Positions 46,072-52,763 of a stretch of 52,763 bases of DNA are shown here, piece after piece. Origin of the DNA: Acidobacteriota bacterium (GTDB taxonomy: Bacteria; Acidobacteriota; Thermoanaerobaculia; Multivoradales; JBCCEF01); assembly GCA_039028635.1 (NCBI GenBank), contig JBCCHV010000044.1, positions 1 to 52,763 on the forward strand. The letters run 5' to 3'. The number at the start of each line of letters is the position of its first letter. The first letter of the stretch is position 1. The notes beneath the pieces were generated by a model, which saw nothing but the letters and a program-made list of their open reading frames with translations, did not search any database and had not been told where the DNA came from. The translations under genes and the position numbers were made by a program.

Positions 46072-47742
46072 ATGTTTCTGGATCGCTCCCGTACCGAAGA
46101 AATCGCCCGCCTTTCCCATGGACGCCTCGACGAGGTTCCGTTCGCAGCGGTGCTCCATGCGCTGGCCCTCGAGGAGCGCACGGCGGTGCTCTCGATCCAG
46201 CGGGGACCATTGAAGAAGGAGGTCTTTTTCGAAGACGGCTTCGTGGTGGATTGCCGCTCGAACTTGATCCACGAGACCCTCGGTCGCTTCATGATGGCGC
46301 TCGGCAAGATCTCTGCCGAGGATCTGCATCGCACCCTGAACGTCTCCTTCGAGCGCGGCGTGCGCCTCGGCGAGGTGTTGCAGGAAGAGGGCATAGTGAC
46401 CGCCGTCGAGCTCGCCCGGCTACTGCAGCAGAACCTCGCCAAGAAGGTGCTCGACCTCTTCACCTGGCGGGATGGCTCCTACCAGATCGTCGACGAAGTC
46501 CCGGCAACCGGCTCGCCGCTGAAGATGAAGGTGCCTCAGTTGGTGGTCACCGGCGTGGCGAAGTTCACCTCGACGGAGGAGATTCGCCGCATGGTCGATG
46601 CCTTGCGCGAGGCCGGAGTGTTCTGGGACCACATGCGGCAGGGTCTGCTGGAGGATCTCCGCCTGAGCTCCGAGCAGCAGCACCTGGCTCATCTGCTTGC
46701 CCAGGGATGGGGCGTGGACGAGGTGGTGGCGGCTTCGCCGATCGAAGATCAGGAGATCTTTCGTCTGCTCTATGCCTTCGGGGTGCTCGGCCTGATCGCG
46801 GCCGCACCGCAGCGGATCGAGACCGGAGTCGAGGCCGGCGTCGAAGCGGTGCCGGAAGCCGCCGTCGAGATGGCGCCGGCGCCGGTCTCGTCAGCGGAGG
46901 AGGCGGCGCCCGTCACCACCGCTGACGAGGTCAGCTCTGGGCTTTCGGCCTTGGCGGAGATCGCCGCGGTGGACCCTGCCGCGGACGACCTCGTGCCGGT
47001 GGTGGCGCCTTCCACGGCAGTCGTACCCGAGTTCGGCGAGACCGATCCTCAGCCTGCCGCCGAGCCGTCGGAGGCGCTCGCCCAGATCTACCTCGACTAC
47101 CGTGGACGCGATGCCTTCGACCTTCTCGGCGTGCCGGAGACCGTCACCATGTCGCGGTTGCGGGTCGCCTTCTTGGCTTTTTCCGAACGCTTCGCCCCTT
47201 GGTCCTTTCCCGAGGCGGGTCTCGCCGACAAGGCGCGCGACCTCTTCCTGGCCGGCGCTCAGGCCTTCGGTGACCTCGCCGATGGCGAACGTCGGCAGGC
47301 GCTGATCGAGGGCCGTCGCAGCCGGGTCGAGTCGCCGGTAACCTCGTCGATGGCGATCGAGACCGACCTGCTCGATTCCGAAAAGCAATTCGAGAAGGGC
47401 AAAGGGGAGATGGAGCGGGGGGATTTCGAGCAGGCCGTGACCACCCTGCAGTTCGCCGCCGACTGCGATCCCCAAAACGCCGAGTACCGTGCCGAGCTCG
47501 CCTACTGTCGCTATCTGGCCGAGCCCCAGCGCCTCGATCACGCCATCATCGAGCTGCAGGATGTGCTGCGCCTCGAGGCCGACTGCGGCGAAGCCAACCT
47601 CTACCTGGGAGAGCTGTTGATGGAGCGCGACGAGTGGCAGCGCTCCGAAGACCACCTGCGGCGCGCCAACCGCATGCTGGCCCCCGATCGGCGGCCGATC
47701 GAGAGCCTCAAGGCCCTCGCCGTCCGCCGTCGCCGCGGCTAG
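46072..47742 (+). CDS. DUF4388 (PATAN) protein with J-like and TPR domains
   Basis: A 556-aa cytosolic protein. Residues about 8-110 match DUF4388 (PATAN), with FAAVLHALALEERTAVLSIQRGPLKKEVFFEDG and a FMMALGKISAEDL extension; 110-235 continue this winged fold. An Ala/Glu/Val-rich linker (about 250-330) follows. Residues about 335-420 resemble a J domain (AFDLLGVPETVTMSRLRVAFL...ALIEG) without a recognisable HPD. Residues 430-550 form TPRs (GKGEMERGDFEQAVTTLQFAADCDPQNAEYRAELAYC). Such proteins act as signalling adaptors in Acidobacteriota, Myxococcota and Deltaproteobacteria. Its 3' end overlaps the adenosine deaminase gene by 4 bases. Confidence 0.85.
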   Translation: MFLDRSRTEEIARLSHGRLDEVPFAAVLHALALEERTAVLSIQRGPLKKEVFFEDGFVVDCRSNLIHETLGRFMMALGKISAEDLHRTLNVSFERGVRLGEVLQEEGIVTAVELARLLQQNLAKKVLDLFTWRDGSYQIVDEVPATGSPLKMKVPQLVVTGVAKFTSTEEIRRMVDALREAGVFWDHMRQGLLEDLRLSSEQQHLAHLLAQGWGVDEVVAASPIEDQEIFRLLYAFGVLGLIAAAPQRIETGVEAGVEAVPEAAVEMAPAPVSSAEEAAPVTTADEVSSGLSALAEIAAVDPAADDLVPVVAPSTAVVPEFGETDPQPAAEPSEALAQIYLDYRGRDAFDLLGVPETVTMSRLRVAFLAFSERFAPWSFPEAGLADKARDLFLAGAQAFGDLADGERRQALIEGRRSRVESPVTSSMAIETDLLDSEKQFEKGKGEMERGDFEQAVTTLQFAADCDPQNAEYRAELAYCRYLAEPQRLDHAIIELQDVLRLEADCGEANLYLGELLMERDEWQRSEDHLRRANRMLAPDRRPIESLKALAVRRRRG

Positions 47743-48758
47743 GAGGGTCGATTCACCAGCGCTTGGCGTTCTTCGGCGTTGAGGAAGGCACCTTCAAAGG
47801 CGTTGCGGCGCAGGGTCTCGAGCTCTTCGGGTCCGAGGCCGAGCTCTTCCTCGGCGATGCGAAACTCGTGAGCCAGATCGATCCCGCTGATCGCCGGATC
47901 GTCGGTGTTGAGGGTCGCCTTGATGCCCGCCGCCAGGAGCTGCTTCAGAGGGTGCTCGGCGTAGCTGCCGAAGGTGCTGGTGTGGACGTTGCTGGTCGGG
48001 CAGACCTCGAGTGGGATGCCGCGCTCCACCAGCAGGGCCAGCGTCGCCTGGTCTTCGATCGCTCGCACGCCATGGCCGATGCGCTCCGCTTCGAGACCGA
48101 GTACCGCCTGCCGCACGCTTTCCGGGCCCGCCGCTTCGCCGGCGTGGGCGATGGTGCGCAGGCCGGCCTCCCGCGCTCGCCGGAAGTGGTCCACGAAGAG
48201 CTCGCCCGGATAGCCCGCTTCGTCGCCGGCGAGATCGAGGGCGACCAAGCCGCGGTGACGGCCGGCGAGGCAGGCCTCGAGCTCCTGCCAGCCGATCTCG
48301 GTGCCGTAGTTGCGCGAGATGATGCCGATCAGCTTGGCCTGGACCTCGACCTGCCCGCGGGCCTCTTTGAGGGCATCGCAGGCGGCTTCGACTACGCCCT
48401 GCGGGTCGAGGCCGTGGGGCTCGGCCATGAAGTAGGGGCTGAAGCGCAGCTCGATGTAGTCGATTCCCTCGGCGGCGGCGTCCTCGAGGTTTTCGCGCAC
48501 GACCCGGCGGACCGCGTCGTAGTCGACCAAGATGCCGCGCAAGAGCTCGAAGCGGGCGAGGAATGCCAGCAGATCCGGCTTGGGCTCGGCGAGCTCGATG
48601 TGAGGCCGCAGGCCCTCTACCGTATCCGCCGGCAGGGCGATGCCGTGGCGTTGGCCGAGGTCGAGGATGGTCGAAACGCGGACATTGCCATCGAGGTGCC
48701 GATGGAGCTCCACCAAGGGTGTTCTCGGCGATTCTGCGGGCGTGCCGGTTGCGACCAC
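47739..48758 (-). CDS. add: Adenosine deaminase
   Basis: A 339-aa TIM-barrel deaminase turning adenosine into inosine and ammonia. Zinc ligands are H19 and H21 (ELHRHLDGN), His and Glu in IAHAGEAAGP, and Asp in LNTDDPAISG; the GHGVRAIED segment carries the catalytic His. The enzyme class also includes adenine deaminases, but the D-D pair and MAEP insertion fit adenosine. GTG at 48758 has GGAGAG upstream. It starts 21 bases after the stop of the kinase gene on the same strand. Confidence 0.93.
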   Translation of the reverse strand: MVATGTPAESPRTPLVELHRHLDGNVRVSTILDLGQRHGIALPADTVEGLRPHIELAEPKPDLLAFLARFELLRGILVDYDAVRRVVRENLEDAAAEGIDYIELRFSPYFMAEPHGLDPQGVVEAACDALKEARGQVEVQAKLIGIISRNYGTEIGWQELEACLAGRHRGLVALDLAGDEAGYPGELFVDHFRRAREAGLRTIAHAGEAAGPESVRQAVLGLEAERIGHGVRAIEDQATLALLVERGIPLEVCPTSNVHTSTFGSYAEHPLKQLLAAGIKATLNTDDPAISGIDLAHEFRIAEEELGLGPEELETLRRNAFEGAFLNAEERQALVNRPS

Positions 48759-48779
48759 GTTCTCTCCGCGGAGGGCGCC

Positions 48780-49769
48780 TCAGGCGCTCTCGGCTGCAGC
48801 GCCGAAGTTCGCCGCGTAGCGGTCCCAGAACTCCTCCGCCGAGTAGGCGTGACTCTGGGTGCCATAGCGCTCCACGACGTAGGCGGCGGCGACGCTCCCC
48901 ATGCGTCCGCAGACGGACAGCGGCGCATCGCGCAGCAGGCCGGTGACGAAGCCCGAGCGGAAGGCGTCACCGGCGCCGGTGGGATCGACCATCTGCTCGA
49001 TCTTGGCCGGCGGAATCTTGATCGAATTGCCGGCGGCATCGAGGATCTCGCTGCCTTCCTCGCCATAGGTCACCACCCAGTAGGTGGCGATCTCGCGCAG
49101 CTCTTCGGCACTGAGCTCGGTCTTCTCCTGGAAGACGGCGTACTCGTAGTCGTTGAGGATCACCATGTGGGCACCGCGGGCCGCCTCGAGCAAGGTTGGA
49201 CCGTCCATCGCGATGACCTGGAAGGAGGGGTCGAAGATCAGCGGGATGCCGGCCTGGCGAGCTTCGTTGCAATGGCGCACCATGGCCTCCGGGTCATCCG
49301 GTGCGACCACGCAGTAGGCGGCGCCGCCGCGGCTCTCGGCGATCGCCTGCAGGCTGAGCTCCTTGGCCCGCGCCATGGCGCCGATGAAGAAGCCGGTGAT
49401 CTGGTTGTCGGCCTGGTCGGTGGTGATGAAGCACGAGGCGGTGACCTCGTCCTCGTGGGTCACCACGTCGTCCACCAGGACACCTTGCTCCACCAGCCAT
49501 TGGCGGTACTCATCGAAGTCGGCGCCGGCGGTGGCCACCAGGCGGGGAGTCTCGCCGAGCAGCGCCATGCTGTAGCCGATGTTGCCGGCGCAGCCGCCGC
49601 GCTGCTTGCGGAAGTCACTGACCAGGAAAGAGAGATTGATCATGTGGATCTTGTCCGGCAGGATGTGGTCCTTGAAGTAGCCCGGGAAGGTCATGATCTG
49701 GTCGAAAGCAATGGAACCGGCCACCAACACGGTGCGGCCAGAGGGGGAATGTGCCTGGGATGAGGCCAT
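48780..49769 (-). CDS. PfkB-family kinase, adenosine-kinase-like
   Basis: A 329-aa ribokinase-fold sugar/nucleoside kinase. Signatures are FRKQRGGCAGNIGYSMALLG (PfkB N-terminal motif) and the C-terminal VDPTGAGDAFRSGF with the catalytic Asp. MTFPGYFKDHILPD at the start resembles bacterial adenosine kinases. It is coupled to adenosine deaminase downstream, so it probably phosphorylates adenosine to AMP. ATG at 49769 follows GAGATC, a weak Shine-Dalgarno. Confidence 0.88.
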   Translation of the reverse strand: MASSQAHSPSGRTVLVAGSIAFDQIMTFPGYFKDHILPDKIHMINLSFLVSDFRKQRGGCAGNIGYSMALLGETPRLVATAGADFDEYRQWLVEQGVLVDDVVTHEDEVTASCFITTDQADNQITGFFIGAMARAKELSLQAIAESRGGAAYCVVAPDDPEAMVRHCNEARQAGIPLIFDPSFQVIAMDGPTLLEAARGAHMVILNDYEYAVFQEKTELSAEELREIATYWVVTYGEEGSEILDAAGNSIKIPPAKIEQMVDPTGAGDAFRSGFVTGLLRDAPLSVCGRMGSVAAAYVVERYGTQSHAYSAEEFWDRYAANFGAAAESA

Positions 49770-50016
49770 GGGAGATCTCGCTCGATTTCGTCAGGTGTTT
49801 GGATATCGCGAACGGCGCAACCGGGGGATTGTCTCAAAACACGCCGCCGGCTCCAAGCCTGGCCGTGGGGCACGGCACACGGTCCTTCTCCCAGAGAAGG
49901 CTCGCAGCGACACCGCGGGCTGGAACTGAGGAAATGTAGGGAGGGAAAACGGGCTCGGCGCGGTCTGAAGCGCGTCCTCGAAGGGCCTGCCGCCGCGCCG
50001 AGTCCGAGGTTTTATA
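49770..50016 (-). promoter_or_regulatory. Long leader of the kinase-add operon with hairpin and T-tract
   Basis: Minus-strand TATAAA at 50016-50011 is a good -10 box. The transcript would start near 50004, exactly at the base of a 13-bp-arm stem (GGACTCGGCGCGG with CCGCGCCGAGCCC, 49951-50005), followed by GTTTTCCC. That is a terminator-like element at the very start of a 235-base leader. TGAACC 17 bases before the -10 could be an alternative-sigma -35. No coding gene is seen in 49770-50147. Confidence 0.5.
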
Positions 50017-50133
50017 CGGGTGCCTTCGAGAATGGTTCACCGATTCCGGACTTTTGTCCGGGATGCCGGCCGGCAGCGGTCGTCGGCGGTGCTCGCTGGC
50101 GTCCTTTTTGGTCGCCACCAGGCGCCGCGAGGG

Positions 50134-50139
50134 TAGACT
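50134..50139 (+). promoter_or_regulatory. -10 box of a probable leaderless mRNA (CoA NUDIX gene)
   Basis: TAGACT followed by 8 bases and ATG at 50148; no Shine-Dalgarno. Confidence 0.5.
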
Positions 50140-50147
50140 GCGGCGCT

Positions 50148-50729
50148 ATGAACCACTCGCCCTTCGGCTCGCTGGGAGAGATGCTCGCCGCCCGTTCGGT
50201 GCGTCGTTTCGAGCGCGACGACACGATGGGAGAAGCCGCCGTCGCCGTCGTCCTGCGCTGGCGCGACGAGGCCGAGCTGCTGCTCATCGAGCGGGCGCAG
50301 CGCAGCAACGATCCCTGGTCGGGCCACATCGCCCTGCCCGGCGGCCGGCGCCAGGTGGAAGACGTCGACCTGCGCGCCACCGCCGAGCGCGAAACCCTTG
50401 AAGAGGTGGCCCTCGACCTGAGCGCCGGCGAGCGCTGGCTCGGCGCCCTCGACGAAGTGCGCCCCAACACCCGGCGCCTGCCGCCGCTGGTCATCGCCCC
50501 CTACGTCGCCCTCGCGCCAGCCGAGGCCACTCTCCGGCCCGACCCACGGGAAGTCGCCTCCATCCACTGGGTCGCCCTCGCCGAGCTCCGCCGCGGCAGC
50601 GCCCAGAGCGAAGTGCGCATCCCCTTCGGCGACAGCGATCTCTACTTCCCCTCCTTCCGCTTCCAGGGGCACGAGATCTGGGGCCTGACCCACCGCATCC
50701 TGGTGCAGTTGCTGGGGCTGATGGACTGA
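50148..50729 (+). CDS. CoA pyrophosphatase-like NUDIX hydrolase (NudL type)
   Basis: A 193-aa NUDIX protein. VLLIERAQ-like LLLIERAQRSNDPWSGHIALPGGRR, then the Nudix box with TAERETLEEVALDL, fit the CoA pyrophosphatase/NudL group (LPGGxx, then D-x5-TA-x-RE-x2-EE). The normal Gly after EE is replaced by Ala. It would cleave CoA or its derivatives, or related nucleoside diphosphates. Start fixed by the -10 box and lack of an earlier candidate. Confidence 0.9.
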   Translation: MNHSPFGSLGEMLAARSVRRFERDDTMGEAAVAVVLRWRDEAELLLIERAQRSNDPWSGHIALPGGRRQVEDVDLRATAERETLEEVALDLSAGERWLGALDEVRPNTRRLPPLVIAPYVALAPAEATLRPDPREVASIHWVALAELRRGSAQSEVRIPFGDSDLYFPSFRFQGHEIWGLTHRILVQLLGLMD

Positions 50730-50746
50730 GGCGGGTCTGGACTGAA

Positions 50747-50767
50747 ACGGACCCCCCTGGGGTCCGT
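50747..50767. other. Hairpin after the NUDIX gene
   Basis: ACGGACCCC and GGGGTCCGT flank a 3-base loop. No T-tract follows on the plus strand, so termination is possible but weak. Confidence 0.45.
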
Positions 50768-50962
50768 CGAGGATTCTGTAAGTATTTACTTTCAGTGAGT
50801 CAGGGTGTCAGGAGAGGGTCTACTTTTGTGGGTAAGTGGTCTCCGGAGTCTGCGAAATTCAAGTAACATTTACACATTGTTCTATTGACATGTTAATAAA
50901 TTAGATTATCTTGGAAGCTGTTCGAAGGGACTGATCCCCTCGAACCCATGTCAGGAGGTCTG
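50768..50962 (+). promoter_or_regulatory. AT-rich promoter region of the VWA gene
   Basis: The segment is much more AT-rich than the surrounding DNA. TTTACA with TTAATA 18 bases later and a perfect TTGACA near 50886 offer overlapping promoters. AGGAGG at 50953-50958 decides the start at 50963 over ATG 50948. Confidence 0.5.
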
Positions 50963-52663
50963 ATGCATTCTTCCAAGGTGCTCGTTCCCTTCGTTCTTTG
51001 CTTGCTGATGGCGATTCCTCTCACCCTGTCGGCCCAATCCGCGGTTCCGGTTTGGGAGACCGAGGCGCTCCTCGGGGCGCTGGCCGAGGATCTCGGCGGT
51101 TGGGATGAGGCCGAGCAGTTCCTCGCCGACGCCACCGACCAGGAGCTGGCGACCAAGCTCGAGGAGCTGCGCGTGGTCATTGCCACGGCCCTGCCACCGA
51201 CTTCCAGCAACATTCGGGATTGCCCGGTCCGGTTTGGCTCGAGCCTGCGCGGGCTGCCCCATCAGCTCGGTACCCAGACCGTCTTCATCGACACCCTCGG
51301 TCGCCCCCGGGAGGTCCTGCAGATCCTGCCGGCGATCCCGGCACTGCGCGACAATCGCTGTCAGCGCGATGTCGGCAACCTGGGCAACAACCTGGTGACG
51401 GCGCCCCACAAGCCCTACGACGGCGGGCACTTCATCGCCGCCATTCTCGGTGGCTGGAAGCGGCGCGCCAACCTGGCGCCGATGAACCGCACCCTCAACA
51501 CCGGCAACTGGGCTCGCGCCGAGCGCCGCATCGCCTCCTGCCCGGTCACCCGCCTCGGCACCATGCAGGTGCTGGCCCTCTACGAAGGCGCTTCCGATGT
51601 TCCCGAGAGCTGGCGCATGAAGCTCACCTTCCCGGTGATCGACCCGATCCACAAGCGCGGTGGCACCATCGACTGGACCTTGGGCAACGAGCCGCGCTCG
51701 AGCTCTAACACCCAGACCGCCGACCGCCGCACCCTCGAAAACGCCCTCGCCCAGCTCGGCTGCGGCCGTGCCCTGCGCAAAGCGGTGTTCGACGACACCG
51801 GTTCCATGGGGCCGGAAGCGGACGGCATGAAGGCGGCCCTGAACGACTTCGTCGACCAGGGCGACTCCACCGAGAACATCGAGTGGGGCTTGATCACCTT
51901 CAAGGACAACGTCACCAACGTCGGATCGACCTTCAGCCGGAGTACCTTCAAGAATTGGATCAACGCCGTCTCCGTCTCCGGTGGCGACGATTGCCCGGAG
52001 GAGTCCATCGGTGCTCTGTGGGCCGCCGCCCAGGAGCTCGCCGCCGGCGATGCCGATGACCTCAAGGAGATCGTCCTGGTCACCGACGCCGATCCCCAGC
52101 CCGGCGACTACCAGGGCCTGGCAGCCTTCGCCAAAGACAACGAGATTCGCATCAGTACCCTGCTCACCGGCACCTGCGGCTCATCCCGCGGCACCGGCGA
52201 GCAAAAAGAAGGTGGCGATGAGACCCTGGCGGTCGGTCCGACCTCGTCCTTGAACGGCCAGACCGTCTTCTCGACCCTCGCCAACGAAACCGGCGGCATC
52301 TACCGCTTCGCTCCCGGTCTCTCCGCCAACGGTTACCGCGACCTGCTCGCCGAGACCTTCTTCGAAGGCGGCCTCGCCGGCACCCGCTCGGTCAGCAAGC
52401 TGACCCTCACCTCGATGTGCTGGGTCGACAACTCCACCCACATCATCCGGGTGCGCAACCCCAACGCCTTCGACGTCTACTTCGAGTGGGAGCGCTACGG
52501 CTCCTCCCTCGAAGGTGACGGCCGGGCCAAGGCCAGTAGCGACACCTTCGTCGAGATCTCCGGCCTCAACATCAACTCCGGCAACACCATCAAGCTCTAC
52601 TGGGAAGACGGCAACGGCAACCGCCGCTCCACCACCAAGGCCCTGAACCGCAACAACTGCTAG
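50963..52663 (+). CDS. Secreted protein fusing a nuclease-like domain to a von Willebrand A domain
   Basis: A 566-aa exported protein (signal VLVPFVLCLLMAIPLTLSAQ). Residues about 75-210 contain DGGHFIAAILGG (D153-H156), NLAPMNRTLNTGNW and ERRIA, the layout of DNA/RNA non-specific endonucleases (D-R-G-H, N-L-x-P-x-x...N). Here the Arg of DRGH is Gly. Residues about 270-450 form a VWA domain: MIDAS DDTGSMG (D277-S281), EWGLITFKDN and EIVLVTDADPQPG. The last 110 residues (SMCWVDNSTHIIRVRNPNAFDVYFEWERYG) form a beta domain seen in other secreted bacterial proteins. Start at 50963. Function unknown; secreted nuclease, adhesin or both. Confidence 0.8.
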   Translation: MHSSKVLVPFVLCLLMAIPLTLSAQSAVPVWETEALLGALAEDLGGWDEAEQFLADATDQELATKLEELRVVIATALPPTSSNIRDCPVRFGSSLRGLPHQLGTQTVFIDTLGRPREVLQILPAIPALRDNRCQRDVGNLGNNLVTAPHKPYDGGHFIAAILGGWKRRANLAPMNRTLNTGNWARAERRIASCPVTRLGTMQVLALYEGASDVPESWRMKLTFPVIDPIHKRGGTIDWTLGNEPRSSSNTQTADRRTLENALAQLGCGRALRKAVFDDTGSMGPEADGMKAALNDFVDQGDSTENIEWGLITFKDNVTNVGSTFSRSTFKNWINAVSVSGGDDCPEESIGALWAAAQELAAGDADDLKEIVLVTDADPQPGDYQGLAAFAKDNEIRISTLLTGTCGSSRGTGEQKEGGDETLAVGPTSSLNGQTVFSTLANETGGIYRFAPGLSANGYRDLLAETFFEGGLAGTRSVSKLTLTSMCWVDNSTHIIRVRNPNAFDVYFEWERYGSSLEGDGRAKASSDTFVEISGLNINSGNTIKLYWEDGNGNRRSTTKALNRNNC

Positions 52664-52681
52664 ACCGAGAGGTGATCGGTC

Positions 52682-52712
52682 GGGGGATAGGCGGGGCCCC
52701 CCGCATACCCCA
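52682..52712. other. GC-rich hairpin after the VWA gene
   Basis: GGCGGGG and CCCCGC form the core of a longer imperfect stem (GGGGGATA... ...ATACCCC) 20 bases after the stop codon. There is no T-tract before the window ends. Confidence 0.45.
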
Positions 52713-52763
52713 CCCAAAAACCACATACGTCGGCAGCCAACCCCCCCGTTTGTACACTCGCGA

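Noticed and set aside
47634-49763. A 709-codon plus-strand frame over add and the kinase
   Set aside because: The opposite strand carries both complete enzymes with catalytic motifs and Shine-Dalgarno support for add.

Overview
The window is a GC-rich bacterial chromosome segment of about 52.8 kb. It has an rRNA operon end, housekeeping genes, short intergenic gaps and many 4-bp start/stop overlaps. The gene mix fits Acidobacteriota, possibly Thermoanaerobaculia: a SahR-like regulator beside ahcY, DUF4388/TPR proteins, seven-blade secreted propellers, lipoprotein cytochromes c and a VWA secreted protein. That placement is inference from gene content and has not been tested phylogenetically. 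I saw no insertion sequence, integrase, phage gene or CRISPR array.

Layout. 1-2386: 3' part of 23S rRNA, 5S rRNA and a terminator. 2.5-7 kb: a methyltransferase, a B12 TonB receptor (btuB) behind a cobalamin riboswitch, and a TauE-type permease, followed by a repeat-rich gap. 7.4-10 kb: ahcY and an ArsR-methyltransferase (SahR-like) regulator whose promoter and operator are readable. 10-17 kb: fxsA, a secreted propeller, an M20 peptidase, a stand-alone ketosynthase and an ECF sigma/anti-sigma pair. 17.2-20.4 kb: a GntR(YtrA)-ABC operon whose permease carries a large C-terminal domain. 20.5-25.3 kb: lon, then a PrpD-family/ComA-family pair. 25.6-31.4 kb: a secreted hypothetical, an FAH-family enzyme, small membrane proteins, a HAD phosphatase, and a tightly overlapped minus-strand operon (yqgE, NUDIX, membrane protein, SDR, two lipoprotein cytochromes c). 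31.7-39 kb: aconitase, queD-queE, citrate synthase, cysS. 39-45.6 kb: a PGPGW-type membrane protein, a Fur-family regulator with its own palindrome, and an iron(III) ABC operon ending in a lipoprotein phosphodiesterase. 45.6-52.7 kb: a mini-protein made of six DnaJ-type zinc knuckles, a DUF4388/J-like/TPR protein, an adenosine deaminase-adenosine kinase pair, a CoA-type NUDIX hydrolase, and a secreted protein joining a nuclease-like domain to a VWA domain.

How the genes fit together. AhcY releases adenosine and homocysteine; add and the PfkB-type kinase 40 kb away can dispose of adenosine; SahR probably senses SAH. Aconitase and citrate synthase are TCA enzymes. Fur and the iron ABC operon form an iron module.

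The most unusual items are a 103-bp intergenic repeat with compensatory stem changes (three copies, at 7.2, 34.5 and 34.6 kb), a recurring -10 box placed 7-9 bases before start codons without a Shine-Dalgarno (probable leaderless mRNAs), the six-knuckle mini-protein, and the nuclease-like/VWA fusion.
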